A DNA stretch of 10,543 nucleotides, taken from contig CAKQOW010000066.1 in NCBI GenBank assembly GCA_934256595.1, positions 1-10,543 of the forward strand, given 5' to 3'. Shown here piece after piece: positions 1 through 5,913 of this stretch; the stretch's first letter is position 1, and the number at the start of each line of letters is the position of its first letter. The DNA is from an uncultured Clostridia bacterium. Its GTDB lineage: Bacteria > Bacillota > Clostridia > Peptostreptococcales > Anaerovoracaceae. The position numbers and the translations under genes are program-made. The notes below the pieces were generated by a model that was not told the origin of the DNA, did not search any database, and saw nothing but the letters and a program-made list of their open reading frames with translations.

Positions 1-30
1 TGTTTTTTCAGTACATAAGCGCACACAAAA

Positions 31-111
31 AGGGCTCATCGCCCTAACGGTTTGTTCCCGTTAATGCGACAGCCCCTGGCTTTAGGGCAGACTGTTACAC
101 TGTGACCAGCA
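31..111 (+). ncRNA. Possible structured 5' leader, class unknown
   Basis: Three short hairpins are packed upstream of the secreted-protein gene. AGGGC (31-35) pairs with GCCCT (41-45). AACGG (46-50) pairs with CCGTT (58-62). GCCC (72-75) pairs with GGGC (85-88). CTGG (76-79), in the loop of the third hairpin, could pair with CCAG (106-109), giving a pseudoknot-like contact. The ribosome binding site follows 10 bases later at 121-127. I compared it by eye with c-di-GMP-I and other riboswitches and could not match a consensus. It may be an unassigned cis-regulatory RNA or only the fortuitous folding of a leader. The pairings are seen; the function is inferred. Confidence 0.3.
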
Positions 112-136
112 GATCAGGAAAGAGAGGTTAATTAAA

Positions 137-1966
137 ATGAATAAACAAAAAACAATATTTACAGGAACAGCAGTCGCCGTAATTATATCACTGCTGCTGG
201 CGCTGGTTCCTCTGATGTCAACAGACAGCAAAGCTTATGCGACAGATGAATACAGCGCAAAGGGAGCTACAGGCTTTGTTTTCACAGATTCGGGAATTAC
301 CGTTACAGAGGGTGATTATGACGGGTACAAGACAGAAGGAACTGCTCTTACAATAAATAAGGCGGGGACCTATATAGTCTCAGGAAAGTGCAGTAACGGC
401 TCCATCAAGATAAAGAAGGGCACAACAGGAGTAATCCTTGTTATGAACGGACTGAGTTTGACAAGCTCCGATACGGCGCCTGTTGCGTGCAACAAAAGCA
501 CTGAGGTTAAAATTATTGCAGCCGCAGGCACAGCAAACATTCTGACAGACTCTGCAAAGAATAACGATGAGAATTATGCAGACAATGAAAATGCGGAAAA
601 CGCCGTTATAAAATGTAAGAACGGCTCAAATGTCACTATCGGCGGCACAGGCACTATTAATATAACTGCCAATGGTAAAAACGGCATCAAGGCAGGCGCA
701 ACTACTGCTACCGAAGGTGAGGCTTCACTGACAATTCAGAATGTGACTCTGAATATCACCGCTGATATAAATGACGGTATAAACGCAGAGGCAACACTTG
801 ATATTTTAAGCGGCAATATCACAGTAAGCGCGGCAGATGACGGTATCCACTGCGACTACACTATGAATATAGGGAAGACTGGAACTGACGGTCCTGCTAT
901 CAATATTAAGAAATCATACGAGGGCCTTGAAGCGGCAACTCTTAATATCTGTTCGGGAAACATTGATATAACTTCTGAGGATGATGGCTTAAACGCTGCA
1001 AATTCAGATCTGACAAACTATGATTTTGCTCTGAATATTTCAGGCGGAACTGTTAATATCAATGCAGAAAAGGGTGACGGCATAGACTCCAACGGCAGCC
1101 TTACAATCTCCGGAGGAACTGTTAATGTATTCTCAGCTTCAAGTGGTGACAATCAGCCTCTTGACTGCGACGGAACATTAAGCATCACAGGCGGCACAGT
1201 TCTCAGTGTGGGAGCTTCCGGTATGGGAAACACCATAAGCTCGGGGCAGGCATTTGTCATCTTCGGAGCAAACGGTCAGCAGCAGCCGGGAAGCGCTTCC
1301 GCATCTGCTGTCAAGGCCGGCAGCACCATAGCAATCAAGGACTCTGACGGAAACACAGTTTACAGCGCAAAGGCTGTAAGAGATGCAGGATACGTTATAT
1401 TCTCATCTGCAAAGCTTACAGAGGGAAGCACATATACTCTTTATGTAAATAACTCAAGTGCAGGAACTGCGCAGGCAGCCACAAGTTTACAGGGACAGCA
1501 GCAGCCGGGCGGTCAGCCCGGTGGACAGCCTGGTCAGGCAAACGGTCAGCAGCCGGGGCAGCCTCCTGCACAGCCGGGAAACCAGCCAGCCACAGATACA
1601 GACAATACTCAGACTGCTTTAACTCAGGTAAAAAATATTATAAACGATATGTCTTTCAAAGCAGTTTCATCTAAGACTTCAAAGAATAATATCAGGATTA
1701 CTGCAAAGGCAGACAGTGCTGAGACAGCTGCCATCAAAAAGCTGGGCTACACTGTAAAGTACAAATACTATCGTTCCACAAGCAAGACCTCAGGCTACAG
1801 CCTAAAGGCAACCAAAACAACTAAAACCTATGTAAATACATCGGGTAAAAAAGGAACAAAGTATTACTACAAGGTAAGAGTTGCTGTTTATGACAGTGAC
1901 GGAAATCTGGTATGCCAGTCAGCATTAAAGCAGTGCAAATATGCCTGCAGAACGTGGACTAAGTAG
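137..1966 (+). CDS. Secreted beta-helix carbohydrate-binding protein (Cthe_2159 / DUF4353 type) with Fn3-like C-terminal domain
   Basis: The 609-residue protein starts after AGAGAGG with a 9-base gap. Residues 1-35 form a Sec signal peptide: Lys-containing n-region, hydrophobic core 11-27, and AYA (33-35) before a likely cut. Residues about 60-380 hold repeated turns of 20-30 residues with DDGI/DDGL-like motifs (NDGINAEA 212-219, DDGIHCD 234-240, EDDGLNA 281-287, GDGIDSNG 313-320) and SGGTVNI strands. This is the pattern of Cthe_2159-type calcium-dependent, plant-polysaccharide-binding parallel beta-helices. Residues 451-487 are a Gln/Pro/Gly linker. Residues about 495-609 resemble the Fn3-like surface domains of Clostridia. 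No sortase motif or C-terminal membrane segment is present, so the protein is probably released or held by noncovalent wall contacts. The ligand is not shown by sequence. It appears monocistronic, with a hairpin after the stop. Confidence 0.85.
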   Translation: MNKQKTIFTGTAVAVIISLLLALVPLMSTDSKAYATDEYSAKGATGFVFTDSGITVTEGDYDGYKTEGTALTINKAGTYIVSGKCSNGSIKIKKGTTGVILVMNGLSLTSSDTAPVACNKSTEVKIIAAAGTANILTDSAKNNDENYADNENAENAVIKCKNGSNVTIGGTGTINITANGKNGIKAGATTATEGEASLTIQNVTLNITADINDGINAEATLDILSGNITVSAADDGIHCDYTMNIGKTGTDGPAINIKKSYEGLEAATLNICSGNIDITSEDDGLNAANSDLTNYDFALNISGGTVNINAEKGDGIDSNGSLTISGGTVNVFSASSGDNQPLDCDGTLSITGGTVLSVGASGMGNTISSGQAFVIFGANGQQQPGSASASAVKAGSTIAIKDSDGNTVYSAKAVRDAGYVIFSSAKLTEGSTYTLYVNNSSAGTAQAATSLQGQQQPGGQPGGQPGQANGQQPGQPPAQPGNQPATDTDNTQTALTQVKNIINDMSFKAVSSKTSKNNIRITAKADSAETAAIKKLGYTVKYKYYRSTSKTSGYSLKATKTTKTYVNTSGKKGTKYYYKVRVAVYDSDGNLVCQSALKQCKYACRTWTK

Positions 1967-1985
1967 GTATTTCCTTTTGAATATT

Positions 1986-2013
1986 GAGATGCTCTTATAC
2001 GGGCATCTCATTT
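1986..2013 (+). terminator. Rho-independent-like terminator after the secreted-protein gene
   Basis: GAGATGC (1986-1992) pairs perfectly with GCATCTC (2003-2009). A T-G and a C-G pair extend the stem to 9 bp, leaving a 6-base loop. The U tract is short (ATTT), so termination may be incomplete. It lies 20 bases after the stop codon. Confidence 0.6.
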
Positions 2014-2048
2014 AAGTTAGTTAAATTTATTCATTTAATAAAAAATAG

Positions 2049-2100
2049 TTGAATAGTTTTGAGAAAAGGTTTATTCTGAAACTGGTAATATAGTTATTAC
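2049..2100 (+). promoter_or_regulatory. Weak promoter candidate and small dyad before the hypothetical gene
   Basis: TTGAAT (2049-2054) and TATTCT (2072-2077) are 17 bp apart, each matching 4 of 6 consensus bases. Just downstream, GTAATA (2085-2090) and TATTAC (2095-2100) form a perfect inverted repeat with a 4-base spacer, which could bind a dimeric regulator. The region is very AT-rich, so chance matches are likely. Confidence 0.25.
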
Positions 2101-2150
2101 TAATCTTAATGATTTATATTTTCTAAATAATATTTGAAGGAGTTTATGTT

Positions 2151-3101
2151 ATGGCAAAACTTGAATTCAACAACATAAGAGATAAGGCAAAAGAAATGGC
2201 AAAAGATATTACAGAAACCGGAAAAGATCTTTCACAAAAGGGTGCAGTTAAAGCCAAAGAAGGTGCTAGGATAATATCTGAACAAGTAGCGGAAGCAAAG
2301 TATGAATTTGATAAAAAAACAATCAATCCTATTAAGCTAGAGGAAATTAATAACCCTGAATACACAATGCCATCCCTTATTCAGCTCATCGAATATGATA
2401 AGAAAATGGCAAATCCTGTATGCAAAAATGCTTTGGGATTTCAAGAAAAAATAAAAGATAAACCTATATTGTGTTTATTAAACAAATATGCAGAGGATTT
2501 GGAAATAGAGTTTTATCCTTATAAAACAGAAACTATTTATTACAAAAATCCTTATATAGAAAATATGTATCTCCAACTAGACAGTTATTTTAAATATATT
2601 GAAGATGCTAAAGTTCACGAGCTAGAACAGATAGCCCAATGCTTAGGTGCAAAAAAAGTCAAAATTTCATTTAAAGAGGTCAAAAAGAGTTTGGTGTCAA
2701 ATACTGCAAAGAAGCAAGGCAAAATCAAAATTCCTTTTAATAAACATTCAAGCACTGCTGTTTCCGCTAATCAAAATTCTATAGAAAAGGAATTTTCAGA
2801 TATAAAAATTGCATCTGAAATTGAGTTTGATGGTGGCAAATTGCCATCGGAGCCAGAACTGGTTTATTTCAAAGGGGATAGAGATATAACAACATTGGTT
2901 AAAATGAGGCTTGAACCTGAGAATACAATAAAGTCTAAAGTTTATGAATTTCTTTGCGGAACAGGTAAGGAGATGCAACAGAAAGAAGCAGCCAGCATTG
3001 ATTTTATTTTAGAGAAAAAAGGGCTAACCGGCAATGTTTCTATTGTCAGCGAAGTTCAGGCTGAACAGAGAAAAATATTGGAATATAAAATCGAATTTTA
3101 A
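2151..3101 (+). CDS. Hypothetical protein with amphipathic helical N-terminus
   Basis: I do not recognise this 316-residue protein. The start is well supported by GAAGGAG (2136-2142) 8 bases upstream. No signal peptide or membrane segment is visible, so it is probably cytosolic. Residues 1-58 are charged, Lys/Ala/Glu-rich and likely helical, resembling LEA-like or coiled-coil segments. Residues 70-165 look like a mixed helical domain. Residues about 166-225 include a Lys/Ser-rich stretch that is probably a linker. Residues 226-316 look alpha/beta and end in a short Glu/Lys-rich strand (EYKIEF). Cysteines (91, 108, 164, 269) are scattered and form no metal motif. The gene is clearly more AT-rich than both neighbours and stands alone between terminators, which fits acquisition by transfer. 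No function is proposed. Confidence 0.8.
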   Translation: MAKLEFNNIRDKAKEMAKDITETGKDLSQKGAVKAKEGARIISEQVAEAKYEFDKKTINPIKLEEINNPEYTMPSLIQLIEYDKKMANPVCKNALGFQEKIKDKPILCLLNKYAEDLEIEFYPYKTETIYYKNPYIENMYLQLDSYFKYIEDAKVHELEQIAQCLGAKKVKISFKEVKKSLVSNTAKKQGKIKIPFNKHSSTAVSANQNSIEKEFSDIKIASEIEFDGGKLPSEPELVYFKGDRDITTLVKMRLEPENTIKSKVYEFLCGTGKEMQQKEAASIDFILEKKGLTGNVSIVSEVQAEQRKILEYKIEF

Positions 3102-3113
3102 AAAAGCTGTAAA

Positions 3114-3147
3114 AACCTCACTGAGATAAATTACTCTCCCTGAGGTT
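3114..3147 (+). terminator. Terminator-like hairpin after the hypothetical gene
   Basis: AACCTCA (3114-3120) pairs perfectly with TGAGGTT (3141-3147). An inner GAGA (3123-3126) / TCTC (3135-3138) stem closes the loop. It starts 13 bases after the stop codon. The following sequence is AT-rich but lacks a clean U run on the plus strand. On the minus strand the hairpin is followed by TTTTT, so it may terminate in both directions. Confidence 0.5.
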
Positions 3148-3216
3148 AATTATTATTGCTTTAAACAGTATACGTAAATATTGAGGTGTTTCACTTACAT
3201 ACTGCTCGCCTACCAT
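3118..3216 (-). CDS. Doubtful small ORF, 32 codons
   Basis: A short reading frame starts at ATG 3216 with GGGAAGG (3224-3230) 7 bases upstream, a good ribosome binding site for such a short ORF. The product begins MVGEQYVSETPQ and has a hydrophobic patch around residues 16-23. The same frame stays open about 11 codons further upstream, so this could also be the tail of an eroded gene. It ends inside the terminator hairpin shared with the plus-strand gene. I recognise no family, and chance is a serious alternative. Confidence 0.2.
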   Translation of the reverse strand: MVGEQYVSETPQYLRILFKAIIINLRESNLSQ

Positions 3217-3328
3217 TTTTATACCTTCCCAATTCTTTAATTTTGACTTTTAACTTTATTCAGCATTATTATTTTTTACTTATTTCTTATTAAAAATTTT
3301 TCTGTGCAAGTTACCGGCAAGTTAAATT

Positions 3329-4753
3329 CTATGCTTTCACAAATCTCTGATTTGGACTTTTAGGTTTATCCGGTATTGTCATCCTCAGTTTCCCACCTTG
3401 AACCAGTGGATTTACAATCTTAGCCATCACATAATTCTTAGACTTACCAACAAACGCCACAATCTCTGCCCTTGTTCTTGGAGTGCTGCAAAACTCTACA
3501 ACAGCCTCATCCGCAGGTTCTTCATCACTATACAGACCATTCTTCATAATCACCTTAAATTCTCCGTGAACGGCTGAAAATATCGGCGCCGGAAGTCCTG
3601 CCTTTGCAAATTCATTACGCATTGTAGGAATACCGGAATATCTGTTTTCTGTTATATTCAGAACCTCCAGCATATTGGCAAGCGCAGCGTTTCTTGTTTC
3701 AGGGCGTACCTTGCCAAGAGCATCTATAGAAATTTTGCCGTATAACCCGCCGCTGTTTATGATTTCCATACGGTCACGATACATTTCAATGCGAACAGGT
3801 ACATTCTCAGTATGAATACTGTAATCACGGTGCACAAGTGCATTTAATATTGCTTCTCTAACGGCTTTAACAGGATATTCCGGTTTATCCGCCCGACGGC
3901 CGTTATCATCAATTATTGTTTTAATACGGCTGTTTTTCCGGACAAATTCAACGGCATCTTCCAGCATATCCGGAATTGCTCCCGTAATCCTCTTGTTATC
4001 TATAAATCGCTCATCGTCATCTCCTACAATTCCCATTTCTGTTCCGGGAAGAGATACAGCTGTAATGCAAAGCTGAGGGAAATATCCTTGAGGATACTTT
4101 GAAAACACCATAAGCCCTGCGAGGGTAGGAACGCCGTCACTGGTAATTCCCATCAGCTCCAGTATTTCATCTTTAGAAACATTTTCCGCAAGATTTTTAC
4201 GTTCCTTTCGAATTGCAGAAAGATACTTCTCCATACGGACTTCGTTAATCATATTCATTTTTGCATTTTCCACTGTACGAAGATCATCACGAAGTCTTTT
4301 CCTGAAAGCTTCATAACTGTAAATCTCATATTCACTCATTGGCTCATCGGACTCGCCAACACGAACATAGGAGCCCTTTACTCTGCCAACGCCTTTGTAG
4401 AATACGGGACGCTCGGAAATATCGACTCCCGGAATTTCAGCAGAAACAACAGTATTTCCATCAATATCACATACGGTAAAAAGTGCACGAACAGAGGGTT
4501 CCATCTGTTTACACTGCTCTGTTACTTTCTTTTGTAAATCCTGAGCATCATATACGCCATTAATCGCATAACTGTTACGCTCATCAACACCAAATATGAT
4601 AATACCCCCTTCATCCTGATTGGAAAATGACGAAAGTGTATCAAAAAGCCTTGTAGGACAACCCTTTGAAGCTGCTTTAAGTTCAATATTCTGTGTTTCC
4701 GTTTTCATATGGTTTATATCTAATACAATTTTTTTAAGTGCATCAGCCTGCAT
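3329..4753 (-). CDS. AlbA_2 (Schlafen-type) and ATPase domain transcriptional regulator
   Basis: The 474-residue protein starts at ATG 4753, preceded by AAGGAGGA (4761-4768) with a 7-base gap. The open frame runs 40 codons further upstream, but that stretch is promoter and repeat sequence with no ribosome binding site. Residues about 18-135 are an AlbA_2 / Schlafen nucleic-acid-binding domain (ETQNIELKAA near 19-28, GGIIIFGVDE 49-58). Residues about 265-390 resemble a GHKL-type HATPase_c_4 domain, with an N-box-like REAILNALVHRDYS (299-312) and NSGGLYG (333-339). Residues about 412-474 look like a winged helix with the basic end PDKPKSPNQR. This is the COG2865 arrangement of predicted transcriptional regulators. 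Target genes are unknown. The box array overlapping its promoter suggests self-regulation. Confidence 0.85.
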   Translation of the reverse strand: MQADALKKIVLDINHMKTETQNIELKAASKGCPTRLFDTLSSFSNQDEGGIIIFGVDERNSYAINGVYDAQDLQKKVTEQCKQMEPSVRALFTVCDIDGNTVVSAEIPGVDISERPVFYKGVGRVKGSYVRVGESDEPMSEYEIYSYEAFRKRLRDDLRTVENAKMNMINEVRMEKYLSAIRKERKNLAENVSKDEILELMGITSDGVPTLAGLMVFSKYPQGYFPQLCITAVSLPGTEMGIVGDDDERFIDNKRITGAIPDMLEDAVEFVRKNSRIKTIIDDNGRRADKPEYPVKAVREAILNALVHRDYSIHTENVPVRIEMYRDRMEIINSGGLYGKISIDALGKVRPETRNAALANMLEVLNITENRYSGIPTMRNEFAKAGLPAPIFSAVHGEFKVIMKNGLYSDEEPADEAVVEFCSTPRTRAEIVAFVGKSKNYVMAKIVNPLVQGGKLRMTIPDKPKSPNQRFVKA

Positions 4754-4783
4754 TAATTCTTCCTCCTTGAAAATACTATACTT

Positions 4784-4812
4784 AGTATAAACCATTAACA
4801 CCAAAAATACAA
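4784..4812 (-). promoter_or_regulatory. Promoter of the AlbA_2 regulator gene
   Basis: On the minus strand TTGTAT (4812-4807) and TATACT (4789-4784) are separated by 17 bp. The -10 matches 5 of 6 bases and the -35 matches 3 of 6. Transcription would start near 4777, giving a leader of about 25 bases to ATG 4753. The -10 lies in a perfect palindrome, TATACT-T-AGTATA (4777-4789). A repeat box (4791-4802) sits between -35 and -10. Confidence 0.6.
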
Positions 4813-4910
4813 GAATTAACACTAAAATCATTAGAATTAACGATTTTTTAATAGAATTAACACTAAAACTCATAGAATTAACGACAGTGTTAATCCTGAG
4901 TGTTAATTCT
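4791..4910. repeat. Phased array of AGAATTAAC boxes (operator candidate)
   Basis: Four exact AGAATTAAC boxes lie at 4812-4820, 4833-4841, 4853-4861 and 4874-4882, spaced 21, 20 and 21 bp. A degenerate box (ACCATTAACACC, 4791-4802) is one more 21-bp step towards the gene. Two boxes in opposite orientation follow: GTTAATCCT (4889-4897) and GTTAATTCT (4902-4910). The 12-mer AGAATTAACACT occurs at 4812-4823 and 4853-4864 and, inverted, at 4899-4910. Two-turn spacing places all direct boxes on one face of the helix, covering and lying upstream of the promoter. Cooperative binding by a regulator, perhaps the adjacent AlbA_2 protein, is inferred. Confidence 0.8.
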
Positions 4911-4917
4911 CTGTTGT

Positions 4918-4948
4918 AAAAAAGACACCCGCATCTTGCTGGTATCTT
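4918..4948 (-). terminator. Rho-independent terminator after the hipBA / DUF4143 relic
   Basis: On the minus strand AAGATACC (4948-4941) pairs with GGTGTCTT (4929-4922) over 8 bp with one T-G wobble. The loop is 11 bases, and the stem ends in a run of six T (4923-4918). It separates the relic from the AlbA_2 promoter array. Confidence 0.75.
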
Positions 4949-4959
4949 AGTATTTATTA

Positions 4960-5157
4960 TTAAACAGTAAGGCAGTTTATCGGCACTGCATAGATGCCGT
5001 CTTTTCTTCGGTATGTAGCGCCCGTTGCGGTAAGAACCATTCTGAAAGCCAGATTATCATTATCAACAATAGTTTAAGTTTTTCAAGGTTTTACGCCTTC
5101 TTCTATCAACTTTTCTCCGCATAATTTTATCTCAACTGCCGCCCATCTGCCGTTTTC
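4960..5157 (-). pseudogene. C-terminal remnant of a DUF4143-type AAA ATPase
   Basis: Reading the minus strand from about 5157 gives GRWAAVEIKLCGEKLIEEG, then a damaged stretch, then MVLTATGATYRRKDGIYAVP and a terminal INCLTV before the TAA at 4962-4960. This matches the conserved end of ATPases with a C-terminal DUF4143 / nuclease-like domain (VEIKLGG ... RREDGVYVVPIGCL in typical members). Both halves are in the same frame, but TGA (5085-5083) and TAA (5076-5074) interrupt it. A locally shifted frame there reads LEKLK, so two compensating small indels are likely. No ATPase portion remains. Family assignment is from memory of the motif, not from a search. Confidence 0.7.
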
Positions 5158-5214
5158 AAAATGAATAATTCCTATTCGTGTTCCCCACAAATAAACTTCA
5201 GCTGTATCATTCAC
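5083..5214 (-). pseudogene. hipA 5' end fused to DUF4143 remnant (43-codon chimeric ORF)
   Basis: GTG 5214 overlaps the TGA of the antitoxin gene by four bases (GTGA), the usual translational coupling of hipBA pairs. The first 18 codons read VNDTAEVYLWGTRIGIIH, which resembles the N-terminus of HipA kinases in Clostridia. HipA is normally around 300-450 residues, but here the sequence passes directly into a DUF4143-like segment (residues 20-42) and stops at TGA 5083. The kinase core is absent, so no HipA toxicity is expected. A deletion or recombination between two loci around 5155-5163 explains the junction. The short product could still be made by coupling to the antitoxin, but a function is doubtful. 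Confidence 0.65.
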
Positions 5215-5543
5215 TGTTCATCACCCCACTTGAATTCGCTCTTTTCAGCTCTTTTGCGTACTCTTTTCGGTTCATCATCTGTCTTTTTAAGATAATAACT
5301 TGGTCGCTTAGTCTGATCCGGAACCAGTAATTCTATATTTTCTCCAAGATCTAAAGCCAAAAGTATTTTGAATAAATTATCAACCTGCAGGGATTTTCCT
5401 TGTTCCAATCTGGATATACTTCTCTTAGAAACACCTGTTTTATCCTCTAACTCCTGCTGCGACATTTCTTTCATAATTCTATATGTCTTTATTTTTCGAC
5501 CTAATTCTCTAATATATTCTTGATAATCTTTTTTACCATTCAT
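5211..5543 (-). CDS. HipB-like XRE-family antitoxin / repressor, orphan
   Basis: The 110-residue protein has an XRE (HTH_3) fold. The helix-turn-helix covers residues about 28-50 (SQQELEDKTGVSKRSISRLE), followed by LLALDLGENIELLVP (61-75), typical of HipB. The tail, residues 79-110, is basic and ends KSEFKWGDEQ. In such pairs HipB binds and neutralises the HipA kinase and represses the shared promoter. The frame is open to an ATG at 5576, but the best promoter has its -10 at 5578-5583, so transcription starts after that codon. The start is therefore set at ATG 5543. The ribosome binding site there is poor, so the start is not certain. The neighbouring hipA is truncated, leaving the antitoxin alone, perhaps as a free repressor. 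Confidence 0.8.
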   Translation of the reverse strand: MNGKKDYQEYIRELGRKIKTYRIMKEMSQQELEDKTGVSKRSISRLEQGKSLQVDNLFKILLALDLGENIELLVPDQTKRPSYYLKKTDDEPKRVRKRAEKSEFKWGDEQ

Positions 5544-5577
5544 AATATCACGCCATTTCTGTCTTTTTAATATCATT

Positions 5578-5606
5578 ATTATATACTATTATGCCATATT
5601 TGTCTA
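5578..5606 (-). promoter_or_regulatory. Promoter of the hipB-like gene
   Basis: On the minus strand TAGACA (5606-5601) and TATAAT (5583-5578) are 17 bp apart, matching 5 and 6 of 6 consensus bases. Transcription would start near 5571, about 28 bases before ATG 5543. The sequence AATATGGCA lies in the spacer and recurs 85 bp upstream (plus-strand TGCCATATT at 5592-5600 and 5677-5685). It may be a repressor half-site, but this is weak. Confidence 0.65.
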
Positions 5607-5750
5607 TTTATTTTTAGATTATAGATGATTTCATCTTACGTTCAATGCTTTTTTCAACAAATCTATTATAATATTGTGCCATATTATCATCTCATATATA
5701 TTATGCTCACTATCTGGATTATATCACAGTCATATAACAAGGTAATTATA
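5607..5750. other. AT-rich gap without a recognised gene
   Basis: With the flanking promoter, repeat and terminator, this makes a 337-base gap between the hipB-like gene and the metal ATPase. I see only AT-rich sequence and the second TGCCATATT copy (5677-5685). A 67-codon plus-strand frame (5625-5828) has no ribosome binding site and runs into the tandem repeat, so it is not called. Confidence 0.6.
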
Positions 5751-5858
5751 ATTCCTATGATTATCGCATATCAATTCCTTAAATTATTGACTATTTATTC
5801 CTATGATTATTACATATCAATTCCTTAAATTGTTGACTATTTATTCCTATGATTATTG
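5751..5858. repeat. 46-bp tandem repeat, 2.35 copies
   Basis: Copy 1 covers 5751-5796 and copy 2 covers 5797-5842. They differ at only three positions: CG versus TA near the fifteenth base, and one A/G near the thirty-sixth. A partial third copy (5843-5858) repeats the first 16 bases with one terminal change. Each unit begins ATTCCTATGATTAT and ends TTGACTATTT. It lies wholly between genes. Replication slippage is the simplest origin. A protein-binding role is possible but not shown. Confidence 0.9.
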
Positions 5859-5867
5859 TAAGGGCGA

Positions 5868-5898
5868 CAAAAGATGCCTGCCGCACTGACAGACATCT
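5868..5898 (-). terminator. Rho-independent terminator of the metal-resistance operon
   Basis: On the minus strand AGATGTCTG (5898-5890) pairs with CAGGCATCT (5880-5872) over 9 bp with one T-G wobble, with a 9-base loop. TTTT follows (5871-5868). It begins 16 bases after the ATPase stop codon. Confidence 0.75.
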
Positions 5899-5913
5899 TC
5901 CTTATTCATATGT

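Noticed and set aside
31..111. c-di-GMP-I riboswitch
   Set aside because: TGCGACAGCC loosely recalls the GEMM core, but the conserved 5' GGCAAACC segment and GNRA-type loop with its receptor are missing.
4791..4910. CRISPR array
   Set aside because: The repeated core is only 9-12 bp with a 20-21 bp period and mixed orientation, and no cas genes are present. It overlaps a promoter, so operator boxes fit better.
5625..5828. 67-codon plus-strand ORF
   Set aside because: It has no ribosome binding site, a composition typical of translated AT-rich DNA, and runs into the 46-bp tandem repeat.
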